DNA of 64,000 nucleotides from Couchioplanes azureus (lineage in GTDB: Bacteria > Actinomycetota > Actinomycetes > Mycobacteriales > Micromonosporaceae). The notes beneath the pieces are model-generated. The model had not been told where the DNA came from, made no database searches, and worked only from the letters and a program-made list of their open reading frames with translations. Shown in pieces: positions 32,350-41,391 of this stretch. Where the stretch lies: the NCBI RefSeq assembly GCF_014648355.1, contig NZ_BMQY01000005.1:1-64000 (forward strand), given 5' to 3'. Each line of letters opens with the position of its first letter. Position 1 is the first letter of the stretch. The position numbers were made by a program, and so were the translations under genes.

Positions 32350-32667
32350 GTGACCGACGAACCCGTGACCAGCCTCGACCGCGACACCGACGTGGTCACC
32401 GTCGCCCTGCGCGGCGAGGTGGACGTGCTCAACGTGGACCAGGTCCGGGTGGCCCTCGTGGAGGCGCTCGAGGCACGGCCCAGGGCGCTGGTGGTGGACC
32501 TGGCGGAGCTGTCCTTCATCGACTCCACGGGCCTGGGCGCGATCATCTTCGGCTTCCAGCGGGCCCGCGACGAGGGCGTCGACTTCCTGCTGGCCCGCCC
32601 GACCCGGGGCGTGCACCAGATCCTGGTCCTCAGCGGCCTCCTCGAGGTCGTCGGGCTCCAGCAGTAG
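32350..32667 (+). CDS. Anti-sigma factor antagonist (STAS domain)
   Basis: A 105-residue single STAS domain: VVTVALRGEVDVLNVDQVRVALVEAL, then ALVVDLAELSFIDSTGLGAIIFGFQRARDEGVDFLLARPTRGVHQIL. The phosphorylatable serine is present in FIDSTGLG. In partner switching the unphosphorylated form binds an RsbW-like kinase and frees a sigma factor. The cognate kinase is not adjacent; an HATPase-bearing protein is encoded at 62956-63927, but pairing with it is only a guess. Start GTG at 32350, 104 bases from the divergent fxsT gene. A strong hairpin follows its stop. Confidence 0.9.
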   Translation: MTDEPVTSLDRDTDVVTVALRGEVDVLNVDQVRVALVEALEARPRALVVDLAELSFIDSTGLGAIIFGFQRARDEGVDFLLARPTRGVHQILVLSGLLEVVGLQQ

Positions 32668-32693
32668 GGGCCGCCCGGCATCCGGACGGCCCC
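32667..32693. terminator. Bidirectional hairpin between STAS and snapalysin genes
   Basis: Arms GGGGCCG (32667-32673) and CGGCCCC (32687-32693) pair perfectly. After one mismatch a second 4-base stem (CCGG/CCGG) closes on a 3-base loop. It overlaps the last base of the STAS stop codon and lies 21 bases from the end of the convergent snapalysin gene. Confidence 0.65.
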
Positions 32694-32714
32694 CTGCCCT
32701 GCTCGCCGGCGGGG

Positions 32715-33251
32715 TCACCGCACCCAGACGAACTCCCGGGCGGGCACCGCCACCGAGGCGCGGAAGTTGCTGTCGACCGTGGCGGCCTCGGTCGCGTTGG
32801 GGTAGGCGTTGGTGCACGACACCGGGGCGCTGCTGCCCGACATCAGGTCGCTGCAGAGGCCGGTCCGGCGGTCCGGCAGGCCGAGCAGATGCCCGAACTC
32901 GTGAGCGGCGATCCGCGGCGGGTGGTAGCCGTCGTTCACCGCCTCCCGGCCCATGTACCAGCGCCCGTTGCCGAGCGAGGTGGGATAGGCGCGCGGCCAG
33001 CCGTTGTCGGCGTACACCCGGATGTCGGGGGTGCGCCCGGCCGGGACGGGCTCGAGCCGGACGTTCGTGACCCGGCTGTTCCAGATCTGCGCGCCCTGGT
33101 GGACGACGGAGACGAACTCCCGCGCCTGACTGGCGTCGTAGTAGAGCACTCGCACGCGAGGCGCCGCGGTGGCGGGATCGGCGGCGGCGACCTGCACGCC
33201 GACCGCCGCCAGCACCGCTAGCAGCGTGGCGGCCAGTCTCTTGACCAGCAT
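32715..33251 (-). CDS. Snapalysin-family secreted zinc metalloprotease (M7)
   Basis: A 178-residue pre-protease. Residues 1-30 are a signal peptide (MLVKRLAATLLAVLAAVGVQVAAADPATA), so the product is exported. The mature part has the family entry VRVLYYDASQAREFVSVVHQGAQIWNSRV and DIRVYADNGWPRAYP. The zinc site is AAHEFGHLLGLPD (HExxHxxGxxD), followed by TGLCSDLMSGSSAPVSCTN, the met-turn region with two Cys that can form a disulphide. Snapalysin is a small milk-casein-degrading protease known from Streptomyces. The ATG at 33251 is chosen for the perfect GGGAGGT site 6 bases before it. No activation or inhibitor gene is adjacent. Confidence 0.92.
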   Translation of the reverse strand: MLVKRLAATLLAVLAAVGVQVAAADPATAAPRVRVLYYDASQAREFVSVVHQGAQIWNSRVTNVRLEPVPAGRTPDIRVYADNGWPRAYPTSLGNGRWYMGREAVNDGYHPPRIAAHEFGHLLGLPDRRTGLCSDLMSGSSAPVSCTNAYPNATEAATVDSNFRASVAVPAREFVWVR

Positions 33252-33351
33252 CGGTGACCTCCCGGGGGGACGGGGAACGGGGATGTTCTCACCGTATCGA
33301 CAGATAGAAGTCGGCCGATGCGCGAAGGTCATACCGGTTGCCGCCTCATGG

Positions 33352-34671
33352 TCACGTGATGTCCGCCGGCACCGGACGGCCCGGGAACGCCAGGCCGATG
33401 CCCGGGCCGGCCGGGCCGCCGTCGCGCGTGCGCTTGCCGGCCAGCAGCATCAGCGAGAGCAACGACGCGGCGAGGGCGAGCGCGCCCGCGCCGTACCAGG
33501 CCAGGTCGTAGTCGCCGAGGCGGTCGCGGACCAGCCCGGCCGAGGTGGCCGCGATCGCCGCGCCGAACTGGTGCGCGGCGAAGACCCAGCCGAAGACCAC
33601 CGCCCCGCTCGCGCCGAAGTACTCGCGGCACAACGCGACCGTCGGCGGCACGGTGGCCACCCAGTCCAGGCCGTAGAACAGGATGAAGACGATCATGCCC
33701 GGGTGCGCCGCCGCCGCGAACAGCGAGGGCAGCACCAGCAGCGACAGGCCCCGCAGGGCGTAGTACCCGCCGAGCAGCAGCCGGCTGTCGACCCGGTCGG
33801 TGAGCCAGCCCGAGGCGACCGTTCCCGCGATGTCGAAGAGGCCGACCAGCGCCAGCAGGCCCGCCGCGGTCGTCTCGGCCATGCCGTGGTCGTGGGCGGC
33901 CGGAATGAAGTGGGTGCCCACCAGCCCGTTGGTGGTGGCGCCGCAGATGGCGAAGCCGCCGGCCAGCAGCCAGAAGGGCCGGGTCCGCGCCGCCACGGCC
34001 AGCGACCGCAGGGCGTTGCGCGCCGCGCTGCCCGGCACGGCGACCACCGGAGCGGCATCACCGCCGTAGGGCGTGACGCCCACATCCTGCGGCCGGTCGC
34101 GCAGCTTCCACCAGACCAGCGGCACGACGAGCAGGGCGGCGCCCGCGACGGTCAGCGCCGCCGTCCGCCAGCCGTGCGCGTCGGTGAGCCGGGCCAGCAA
34201 GGGCAGGAAGACGAGCTGCCCGGTCGCGCCGCCGGCGGTCAGCACGCCGGTGACCAGGCCGCGCCGGCGTACGAACCACCGGTTGGTCACGATCGCCACG
34301 AAACCGAGGGCCATCGAGCCGGTGCCGAGCCCGACGAGCACGCCCCAGCAGAGCAGGAGCTGCCAGCTCGCGCGCATGAACACGGTCAGGCCACTGCCGG
34401 CGGAGACCAGCAGCAGCGCGCCGGCCACCACCCGGCGCATCCCGAGCTTCTCCATCAGCGCGGCGGCGAAGGGCGCGGTCAGGCCGAACAGCAGCAGGTT
34501 GATCGAGACCGCCGCCGAGATGGTCCCGAGCGACCAGCCGAACTCCTCGTGCAGCGGCCGCAGCATGACGGACGGCGTGGCGCGGAACCCGGCCGCGCCG
34601 ACCAGGGCGACGAAGGCGACGGCGGCGACGAGCCAGGCGGGGTGCAGTCGGCGAGAGATCACCCGATCCAT
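33352..34671 (-). CDS. MFS transporter (monocarboxylate / oxalate-formate antiporter-like)
   Basis: A 439-residue major facilitator protein with twelve predicted membrane helices in two halves, beginning PAWLVAAVAFVALVGAAGFRATPSVMLRPLHEEFGWSLGTISAAVSINLLLFGLTAPFAAALMEKLGMRRV. The cytoplasmic 2-3 loop motif (AALMEKLGMRR) and the mid-protein GVLTAGGATGQLVFLPLLARLTDAHGWR match the oxalate/formate-type branch, but the substrate is not fixed by sequence. The second half has LVGLFDIAGTVASGWLTDRVDSR. Start ATG at 34671. It is divergent from the GlxA-type regulator gene, 44 bases away, so that regulator may control it. Confidence 0.87.
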   Translation of the reverse strand: MDRVISRRLHPAWLVAAVAFVALVGAAGFRATPSVMLRPLHEEFGWSLGTISAAVSINLLLFGLTAPFAAALMEKLGMRRVVAGALLLVSAGSGLTVFMRASWQLLLCWGVLVGLGTGSMALGFVAIVTNRWFVRRRGLVTGVLTAGGATGQLVFLPLLARLTDAHGWRTAALTVAGAALLVVPLVWWKLRDRPQDVGVTPYGGDAAPVVAVPGSAARNALRSLAVAARTRPFWLLAGGFAICGATTNGLVGTHFIPAAHDHGMAETTAAGLLALVGLFDIAGTVASGWLTDRVDSRLLLGGYYALRGLSLLVLPSLFAAAAHPGMIVFILFYGLDWVATVPPTVALCREYFGASGAVVFGWVFAAHQFGAAIAATSAGLVRDRLGDYDLAWYGAGALALAASLLSLMLLAGKRTRDGGPAGPGIGLAFPGRPVPADIT

Positions 34672-34715
34672 TCTGCGGAGGCCGGGCGGAACGAACGAGT
34701 GGCCCGGAGGCCATG

Positions 34716-35699
34716 ATGCGCAAGAATCAGGCCATGACGCATTCCGTGGCGATGATCGCGTTGGCCGGAGTGGTGGGCTTCGACCTCGGCGTACCCCCGC
34801 AGGTCTTCGGCACCGCCCGCGGCCCCGGCGACGAGCCCCTCTACACCGTCACCACCTGCGGCGTCGGCGGCCTGCCGGTACGCCCCGAGCGCGGCGGCTT
34901 CGCCGTGCTGCCGGACCACGACCTCGGGCCGGTCGCGGAGGCGGACACCGTCCTCGTGCCCGGCATCCACAGCGGGCCCAGCGTCGGCGACGGCACGGTG
35001 GCCCCCGAGGTCGCCGCCGCCCTGCGCTGCGCGCACGCCCGTGGCGCCCGGATCATCTCGATCTGCACGGGTGCCTCCGTGCTGGCCGCGGCGGGTCTGC
35101 TCGACGGCCGGAAAGCGGCCAGCCACTGGGCCTACGGCGAGCGGCTGCGCCGGCTGTACCCGCGGGTCGCCTGGGACTTCGACGTCCTGTTCGTCGACGA
35201 CGGCGACCTGCTCACCTCGGCCGGGGTCGCCGCGGGCGTGGACCTCTGCCTGCACGTCATCCGCCAGGACCACGGCAGCGCGGTCGCCAACCGCGCGGCC
35301 CGCAGCTGCGTGGTGCCGGCGTGGCGCGACGGCGGCCAGGCGCAGTACATCGAGCGCCCGGTGCCGGCGGCACACGGCAGCGGCACCGAGGCCACCCGGG
35401 CCTGGGCGCTGGGCCGGCTCGCCGATCCGGTGAGCCTGGAGGAGCTGGCCGGGCACGCCCGGATGAGCGTCCGCACGTTCACCCGCCGCTTCCGCGACGA
35501 GACCGGGACGAGCCCGCGGCAGTGGCTGCTGCAGCAGCGGGTCGCGCACGCCCGGCTGCTGCTCGAATCGACGGACCTGAGCGTCGACGTGGTCGCGCGC
35601 CGCTGCGGGTTGGGCAGCGCCACGGCCCTGCGGCAGCACTTCCAGCAGTCCGTCGGCGTGGCGCCCAGCGCGTACCGACGTACGTTCCGTCACTCCTGA
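34716..35699 (+). CDS. GlxA-family transcriptional regulator (DJ-1/PfpI domain plus AraC helix-turn-helix)
   Basis: A 327-residue regulator. Residues about 10-190 form a DJ-1/PfpI-like domain (VAMIALAGVVGFDLGVPPQVFGTA, SICTGASVLAAAGLLDGRKAASHW with the nucleophile-elbow Cys, LTSAGVAAGVDLCLHVI). Residues about 230-325 are the AraC domain (SLEELAGHARMSVRTFTRRFRDETGTSPRQWLLQQRV, then VDVVARRCGLGSATALRQHFQQSVGVAPSAYRRTF). Starts at 34713, 34716 and 34734 are in frame; the ATG at 34716 has CGGAGG at the best distance (5 bases). The DJ-1-like domain probably senses a small molecule. The divergent MFS gene is the likely target. Confidence 0.88.
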   Translation: MRKNQAMTHSVAMIALAGVVGFDLGVPPQVFGTARGPGDEPLYTVTTCGVGGLPVRPERGGFAVLPDHDLGPVAEADTVLVPGIHSGPSVGDGTVAPEVAAALRCAHARGARIISICTGASVLAAAGLLDGRKAASHWAYGERLRRLYPRVAWDFDVLFVDDGDLLTSAGVAAGVDLCLHVIRQDHGSAVANRAARSCVVPAWRDGGQAQYIERPVPAAHGSGTEATRAWALGRLADPVSLEELAGHARMSVRTFTRRFRDETGTSPRQWLLQQRVAHARLLLESTDLSVDVVARRCGLGSATALRQHFQQSVGVAPSAYRRTFRHS

Positions 35700-35777
35700 G
35701 ACCCGCGCTCAGTTCGCGGCGGAAGTGTCCGATGGGACTGACATAACCCCCGGCACTGGCGTTTTCGTGAGGATGTC

Positions 35778-37445
35778 ATGGACCAGACCTTCCGCCCGTT
35801 GATCGATGCCCTCAAGCAGATGGGCATCGACGAGGACGCGGTGGACGCGGCGGCCGAAACCGCCGAGCGCACCGGCAAGTCCGTGCGGGCGGTCCTGATC
35901 AGCGAGAAGATCGTCACCGAGGAGCAGCTGACCGAGGCGGCCGCGTACGCCTTCGGCCTGAACACCGTCGACCTGGTCGGCTACCCCCTGGAACCGGCCG
36001 CCCTCAAGCGCATCCCGCTGTCCGTCGTCCTGCGGCACCGGGTCCTGGGCCTGAACATCGTCGACGACGAGCTGGTCGTCGGCGTGACGGACCCGGGCGA
36101 CGTGGTGGCGCTCGACGACGTCCGGGCGGCCACCGGCATGACCGTGCGCCCGGTGGTGGTGGCCCGCAGCGAGGTCCGCCGGATCATCGAGCGCCTGCAG
36201 CGCGAGGCCAGCGACCTCGCCGACATCGCCGACACCTCGGACGACGACCAGGCCGGCATGGCCGCGCAGGCCACCAGCGCCGACGACGCGCCGATCGTGC
36301 GCTACGTCAACAGCCTGATCGAGCAGGCCGTCCAGAACCGCGCCTCCGACCTGCACCTGGAGCCGACCGAGGACGAGATGCGGGTGCGCTACCGCATCGA
36401 CGGCGTGCTGCACGAGCTGGACACCGTGCCGCGCGGCGTCATGTCCGCCCTCACCTCGCGCCTGAAGATCATGTCGGGCGTCGACATCACCGAGAAGCGG
36501 GTGCCGCAGAACGGCCGCATCACCGTGATGATCCGCGACCGCAAGGTCGACCTGCGTACCGCGACCCTGCCGACGGTGTGGGGCGAGAAGATCGTGCTCC
36601 GGGTGCTCGACACCGGCGGTATCGACCTCGACATGAACAAGCTGGGCTTCACCCAGCACAACCTCAACCGCTTCGCGGAGTCGTTCAGCAAGCCGCACGG
36701 CATGGTCCTGGTCACCGGTCCGACCGGTTCCGGCAAGTCCACCACCCTGTACGCGACTCTGGGCCGGATCAGCAAGCCGGAGATCAATGTGATCACGGTA
36801 GAAGATCCGGTCGAGTTCCGCCTGCGCGGTATCAACCAGGTGCAGGTGAACGCCAAGGCCGGCCTGACCTTCGCCGCGGTGCTCCCGGCCATCCTGCGCT
36901 CCGACCCCGACGTGGTGCTCATCGGTGAGATCCGGGACGGCAACACCGCCCAGATCGCGGTCGAGGCGTCCCTGACCGGCCACCTCGTGCTCTCCACGCT
37001 GCACACCAACGACGCGCCGGGCGCGGTCACCCGCCTCACCGAGATGGGCATCGAGCCCTTCCTCGTCGGCTCGTCGCTGGACTGCGTCCTGGCCCAGCGG
37101 CTCGCCCGGCGGCTCTGCGACTGGTGCAAGGAGGCGTACGCGCCGACCGAGGAGGAGCTGGAGAACGCCCGCTGGCCGGTCCAGGACCTCAAGATCCCGG
37201 AGCAGCTGTGGAAGCCGGTCGGCTGCCGCGACTGCGCCAACACCGGATACCGCGGCCGCATCGCGCTGCACGAGGTGATGCCGATCTCCCCCGAGATCGA
37301 GACGCTCACCATCCGCCGCGCCGCCGCCGGCGAGATCCGTGAGGTGGCGATCGAGCAGGGCATGTACGACCTGCGCTCGGACGGCCTGGCGAAGGCGGCC
37401 GGCGGCCTCACGTCGGTGACCGAGGTGTCCCGTGTCGCAGTCTGA
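35778..37445 (+). CDS. pilB: Type IV pilus assembly (extension) ATPase
   Basis: A 555-residue GspE/PilB-type ATPase. Residues 1-150 form a MshEN-type N-terminal domain (LISEKIVTEEQLTEAAAYAFGLNTVDL, then RHRVLGLNIVDDELVVGVTDPGD). The catalytic part has RASDLHLEPTEDEMRVRYRIDGVLHE, the Walker A GPTGSGKST (about 315), ITVEDPVEF (Asp box), a Walker B region DPDVVLIGEIRD and the His box LVLSTLHTNDAPGAVTRL. A zinc-binding set CDWC / CRDC lies at about 446-487. It powers pilin polymerisation from the cytoplasm. The ATG at 35778 has GTGAGGATGTC upstream. It is the first gene of a long same-strand pilus cluster that runs to about 47.8 kb. Confidence 0.95.
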   Translation: MDQTFRPLIDALKQMGIDEDAVDAAAETAERTGKSVRAVLISEKIVTEEQLTEAAAYAFGLNTVDLVGYPLEPAALKRIPLSVVLRHRVLGLNIVDDELVVGVTDPGDVVALDDVRAATGMTVRPVVVARSEVRRIIERLQREASDLADIADTSDDDQAGMAAQATSADDAPIVRYVNSLIEQAVQNRASDLHLEPTEDEMRVRYRIDGVLHELDTVPRGVMSALTSRLKIMSGVDITEKRVPQNGRITVMIRDRKVDLRTATLPTVWGEKIVLRVLDTGGIDLDMNKLGFTQHNLNRFAESFSKPHGMVLVTGPTGSGKSTTLYATLGRISKPEINVITVEDPVEFRLRGINQVQVNAKAGLTFAAVLPAILRSDPDVVLIGEIRDGNTAQIAVEASLTGHLVLSTLHTNDAPGAVTRLTEMGIEPFLVGSSLDCVLAQRLARRLCDWCKEAYAPTEEELENARWPVQDLKIPEQLWKPVGCRDCANTGYRGRIALHEVMPISPEIETLTIRRAAAGEIREVAIEQGMYDLRSDGLAKAAGGLTSVTEVSRVAV

Positions 37446-37555
37446 GCAGGGTACCTCGCCGCGGCCGACGGGACGCATTTCTGGCGAAAAACGTCCTTAA
37501 CCGGGTCGTCACGATGCCGAATGAGGAGGGTCCAGAGACCATCGGGAGATTGTCG

Positions 37556-38692
37556 GTGCAGCAGATGTACACGCTCGACCACTCAGTGCCGCAGCAGGCC
37601 GCGCCGTCCGAGCCCGCCGCGGACGACCTGGCCGTGCTCGACCAGATGCTCATCACCCTCGTCGAGTCGCGCGGCTCCGACCTGCACCTGACGGTCGGCT
37701 CTCCGCCGATGATCCGGGTCGACGGCGGGCTGCGCCCGCTCCCCGGGTACGGCAAGCTGAACTCGGCCGACACCGCCCTGCTGTGCCGCGCGGGCGTCAC
37801 CCCGGCGCAGTGGCAGACCTTCCAGCAGGAACACGAGCTGGACTTCGCGCACAGCATCGTCGGCGTCTCCCGCTTCCGCGGCAACCTCTACATCCAGCGC
37901 AACTCGTGCGGCGCCGTCTTCCGCGCCATCCCGCACAAGATCAAGCCGCTGGACGAGCTCGGCATGCCGGAGTCGGTGTCCCGCTTCGCCCACCTCCCCC
38001 GCGGCCTGGTGCTGGTCACCGGCCCGACCGGTTCCGGCAAGACCACCACCCTCGCCTCGGTGCTGGACCTGGCCAACCGCAGCCGGGCGGCGCACATCAT
38101 CACCATCGAGGACCCGATCGAGTTCCTCCACCCGCACAAGCGCAGCGTGGTCAACCAGCGCGAGGTCGGCGCGGACACCCACACCTTCGCCCAGGCGCTC
38201 AAGCACGCCCTGCGCCAGGACCCCGACATCATCCTGGTCGGCGAGCTCCGCGACCTCGAGACGACCGCCACGGCCCTCACCGCCGCGGAGACCGGCCACC
38301 TGGTCCTGGCGACGCTGCACACCCAGAGCGCCACCCAGACCATCGACCGCGTCATCGACATCTTCCCCCCGCACCAGCAGCTCCAGATCCGAGCCCAGCT
38401 CGCCGCCAGCCTCCAGGGCGTCGTCACCCAGGCCCTGGCCCCCCGCGCCGACGGCAAGGGCCGCGCGGTGGTCTGCGAGATCCTCACGGCCACCCCGGCG
38501 ATCCGCAGCCTCATCCGCGAGGGCAAGTCCCACCAGATCCCCTCGTTCATGCAGGCCGGCGGCAACGACGGAATGCTGGCGTTCGACCAGCACCTGGCCG
38601 AACGCGTCCGCGAGGGCATCGTGTCGGTCGACGCCGCGCTCGAGATCTGCCACTCCGCCGAGGAACTGAAGCGCCTGATCGGAAGGGTGTGA
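37556..38692 (+). CDS. pilT: Type IV pilus retraction ATPase (PilT/PilU)
   Basis: A 378-residue PilT-family ATPase. An N-terminal PAS-like part reads LDQMLITLVESRGSDLHLTVGSPPMIRVDGGLRPLPG. The Walker A GPTGSGKTTTLAS is near residue 157, the Asp box is ITIEDPIEFLH, Walker B DPDIILVGELRD, and the His box HLVLATLHTQSATQTIDRVIDIFPP. The C-terminal AIRSLIREGKSHQIPSFMQ is the AIRNLIRE-type motif needed for retraction in PilT. The GTG at 37556 is preferred because GGGAGA lies 6 bases upstream; the ATG at 37514 would add 14 residues. One base separates its stop from the pilC start. It would retract pili and support twitching or adhesion dynamics. Confidence 0.94.
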   Translation: MQQMYTLDHSVPQQAAPSEPAADDLAVLDQMLITLVESRGSDLHLTVGSPPMIRVDGGLRPLPGYGKLNSADTALLCRAGVTPAQWQTFQQEHELDFAHSIVGVSRFRGNLYIQRNSCGAVFRAIPHKIKPLDELGMPESVSRFAHLPRGLVLVTGPTGSGKTTTLASVLDLANRSRAAHIITIEDPIEFLHPHKRSVVNQREVGADTHTFAQALKHALRQDPDIILVGELRDLETTATALTAAETGHLVLATLHTQSATQTIDRVIDIFPPHQQLQIRAQLAASLQGVVTQALAPRADGKGRAVVCEILTATPAIRSLIREGKSHQIPSFMQAGGNDGMLAFDQHLAERVREGIVSVDAALEICHSAEELKRLIGRV

Positions 38693-38693
38693 G

Positions 38694-39923
38694 ATGCCGG
38701 CGACCAAGACCTTCCACTACAACAGCATCGACTCGACCGGCCGCAAGACGAAGGGCACGGTGGAGGCGGCCAACGAGGCCGCCGCCACCCAGATGCTGAG
38801 GCAGCGCGGCGAGACGCCGCTGGACGTGACCGAGGCCGGCCAGGGCCTCAACAAGGACATCAAGATCCCCGGCCTCGGGGGCCGGACCAAGCTGAAGGAC
38901 CTGGCGGTCTTCGCGCGCCAGTTCGCCACGATGACCGCGTCCGGCATGTCGCTGCTGCGCTCGCTGGCGATCCTGGAGGAGCAGACCTCGGCGCCGTCAC
39001 TCAAGAAGGCGGTCGGCGAGGTCCGCGCCGACGTCTCCGGCGGTGTCTCGCTGTCGACGGCGATGGCCAAGCACGACCGGGTGTTCCCGCGGCTGATGAT
39101 CGCCATGGTCCGCGCCGGCGAGGCCGGCGGTATGATCGACCAGGCTCTCGAGCAGATCGCGGAGAGCATGGAGAAGGACTCGGCGCTCCGCGGCAAGATC
39201 AAGGCGGCGCTGACCTACCCCGTGATCGTGCTGTGCTTCACCTTCGTCATGATCGGCGCGGTCCTCTATTTCATCGTCCCGATCTTCGAGCAGATGTTCA
39301 AGAACCTCGGCGGCGAGCTCCCGGCCATCACCCAGTTCCTGGTCGACGTGAGCCACAACATGTTCTGGATCGCCCCGACGTTCCTGGCCGTGACGATCGG
39401 CAGCGCGGCACTCTACAAGCGCCAGATCCGCGAGAGCGCCGATTTCCGGCTCAAGGTCGACACGATCAAGCTGCGGATGCCGGTCTTCGGCTCGCTGCTC
39501 GGCAAGCTTGCGATGAGCCGGTTCTCGCGCAACCTGGGCCTGCTGCTCAACGTGGGCGTACCGGTGATGCAGGCGCTTGCCGTCGTGGGCGAGACCACCG
39601 GCAACGAGGTCGTCAACCGGGCCATGGCCGACGTCCAGTCGGCCGTCCGCGACGGCCAGCCGATGTCGTCCGCCATGCGCCACCACAAGGTCTTCCCCGC
39701 CATGGTCACCCAGATGGTCGAAGTCGGCGAAGAAAGCGGTCAAATCAGTCAGATGCTCGACAAGGTTGCCGATTTCTATGACAGGGAAGTCGACAGCGCC
39801 GCCGAGTCCCTCGCCGCCTCGATCGAACCGATCATGGTCCTCGTCATGGGCTCCGTGGTCGGCGGAATGGTGATCTGTCTGTACCTACCGATGTTCACCA
39901 TCTACCAGAACATCCAGGGCTGA
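38694..39923 (+). CDS. pilC: Type IV pilus inner-membrane platform protein
   Basis: A 409-residue GspF/PilC protein. It starts with TFHYNSIDSTGRKTKGTVEAANEAAATQMLRQRGETPLDV. Two T2SF domains follow, each carrying the signature helix pair: LAVFARQFATMTASGMSLLRSLAILEEQ and SRFSRNLGLLLNVGVPVMQALAVVGETTGN. Three membrane segments are seen (YPVIVLCFTFVMIGAVLYFIVPIF, MFWIAPTFLAVTIGSAALY, and the C-terminal IMVLVMGSVVGGMVICLYLPMFTIYQNI). It anchors the extension and retraction motors in the membrane. It begins 2 bases after the pilT stop, so the two are cotranscribed; a 103-base gap to pilA follows. Confidence 0.95.
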   Translation: MPATKTFHYNSIDSTGRKTKGTVEAANEAAATQMLRQRGETPLDVTEAGQGLNKDIKIPGLGGRTKLKDLAVFARQFATMTASGMSLLRSLAILEEQTSAPSLKKAVGEVRADVSGGVSLSTAMAKHDRVFPRLMIAMVRAGEAGGMIDQALEQIAESMEKDSALRGKIKAALTYPVIVLCFTFVMIGAVLYFIVPIFEQMFKNLGGELPAITQFLVDVSHNMFWIAPTFLAVTIGSAALYKRQIRESADFRLKVDTIKLRMPVFGSLLGKLAMSRFSRNLGLLLNVGVPVMQALAVVGETTGNEVVNRAMADVQSAVRDGQPMSSAMRHHKVFPAMVTQMVEVGEESGQISQMLDKVADFYDREVDSAAESLAASIEPIMVLVMGSVVGGMVICLYLPMFTIYQNIQG

Positions 39924-40026
39924 CGGCTCTGGAAGCAGTACCCGGCCGGTCTCCGGTCGACGTCGGGCGCCCGAGCCCGGACAACGAAATCCCCGCCCCA
40001 CCCTGACGCCAACGGAGGCACCTCCA

Positions 40027-40518
40027 ATGCAGGACATCATCAGCCGGCTGCGCGCCAAGAAGGACGACGAGGGCTTCACCCTCATCGAGCTTCTGGTCGT
40101 CGTCGTCATCATCGGCGTGCTGGTCGCCATCGCCGTGCCGGTCTACCTGAACTACCGCGAGGGCGCGGCCGACAAGTCGGCCCAGTCCGACGTCCGCGGC
40201 GCGATCAGCGCGATCGAGCAGTTCTACTCGAAGAACGGGAACAAGTACCCGGACAAGGTCGAGGGCGCCAACGACGGTTCTAACACCGGGAAGGAAGCTC
40301 TCGACCTCAAGGAGGGCACCAACCCGCCCGACGGCTCGATCACCCTGTCGGAGAACACGGCGCTCGGCTACGTGCCGACCAACAACGGCAACAGCTACCT
40401 GATCTGCGCGCACAACGAAGGTGGCGGCGACGACGTCTGGTACCTCTACGACAGCAACGCGGGTGGCTCCGTCAAGGAGGTCAAGAGCACGACCATGGAC
40501 ACGAACGACTGCACCTGA
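40027..40518 (+). CDS. pilA: Major type IVa pilin
   Basis: A 163-residue prepilin. The 16-residue leader MQDIISRLRAKKDDEG ends in Gly16, cleavage giving Phe17 with Glu at mature position +5 (FTLIE). The hydrophobic helix LLVVVVIIGVLVAIAVPVYLNY follows. The globular part is Asn/Gly-rich with two Cys (LICAHN and the C-terminal DCT) that can form the pilin D-loop. Type IVa pilins of this kind are the bulk subunit of the fibre. The ATG at 40027 has GGAGG 8 bases upstream; that site can pair with CTCC just before the start (GGAG-GCAC-CTCC), a weak 4-base stem. It lies between pilC and the prepilin peptidase gene. Confidence 0.95.
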   Translation: MQDIISRLRAKKDDEGFTLIELLVVVVIIGVLVAIAVPVYLNYREGAADKSAQSDVRGAISAIEQFYSKNGNKYPDKVEGANDGSNTGKEALDLKEGTNPPDGSITLSENTALGYVPTNNGNSYLICAHNEGGGDDVWYLYDSNAGGSVKEVKSTTMDTNDCT

Positions 40519-40584
40519 TCACCGACCTGCGGGACGGCGACCCCGCCCGCCCATCAGCGACCGCGACACCGAGGAGGATCGACC

Positions 40585-41373
40585 ATGCCGCAGCTCCTGC
40601 TGCTCAGCATCGCCGGCCTGCTCGGTGTCGCGGTCGGGTCGTTCCTGAATGTGGTCATCCACCGAGTTCCCCGGGGCGAGTCCCTCGTGCGACCGGCTTC
40701 GCACTGCCCGCGCTGCGGGAACGGGGTGAGGGCGCGGCACAACGTCCCGGTCTTCGGCTGGCTGATGCTGCGCGGCCGCTGCGCCGACTGCAAGGAGCCG
40801 ATCAGCGCCCGGTATCCCTTCGTCGAGGCGGCGACCGGAGCGTTGTTCGTCGCGGTCACGGCGAAGTTCGGGTGGTCGTGGGAACTGCCGGCGTACCTCT
40901 ATCTGGCCGCGATCGCGATCGCCCTGACCGCGATCGACCTCGACGTGCTCCGGTTGCCCGACGCGATCGTCCTGCCGTCCTACGCGGTGGCCCCACTGCT
41001 GCTGACGCCGGCGGTGATCGCCGGCGAGAGTTGGAGCACCGTGGTCCGCGGCCTGCTCGCCGCGGCCCTCCTCTACGCGTTGTACCGGGCACTCGCGCTG
41101 GTCCCCCGTGGGATGGGCGGCGGGGATGTGAAGCTCGCACCTCTGCTCGGCTTCTACCTCGGCTGGCTCGGCTGGAGCTCTGTCGCCGTGGGGGCTTTCG
41201 CCGCGTTCCTGCTCGGTGGGCTCGTCGCGACCGTGCTGATGCTGCTGAAGGTGGCCGGCCGCAAGACCCGGATACCCTTCGGCCCCTACATGCTCGCCGG
41301 CGCCCTCCTGGCGGTGTTCGCTGCGGCGCCGATCGCCGACTGGTACCTGTCTCTCTTCGTCCCCACCGTCTGA
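40585..41373 (+). CDS. pilD: Prepilin peptidase / N-methyltransferase (A24 family)
   Basis: A 262-residue integral membrane aspartic peptidase. The N-terminal half has GVAVGSFLNVVIHRVPRGESLVRPASHCPRCGNGVRARHNVPVFGWLMLRGRCADCKEPISARYPFVE, including the zinc CxxC pairs (CPRC, CADC) of the methyltransferase-bearing class. The catalytic aspartates lie in TAIDLDVLRLPD and in MGGGDVKLAPLLG. About seven membrane helices are present. It cleaves and methylates the prepilins encoded on either side. Start ATG at 40585, with an AGGAGG site. The gap to pilA is 66 bases. Confidence 0.94.
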   Translation: MPQLLLLSIAGLLGVAVGSFLNVVIHRVPRGESLVRPASHCPRCGNGVRARHNVPVFGWLMLRGRCADCKEPISARYPFVEAATGALFVAVTAKFGWSWELPAYLYLAAIAIALTAIDLDVLRLPDAIVLPSYAVAPLLLTPAVIAGESWSTVVRGLLAAALLYALYRALALVPRGMGGGDVKLAPLLGFYLGWLGWSSVAVGAFAAFLLGGLVATVLMLLKVAGRKTRIPFGPYMLAGALLAVFAAAPIADWYLSLFVPTV

Positions 41374-41391
41374 CCACCGAGGAAGGAACCG

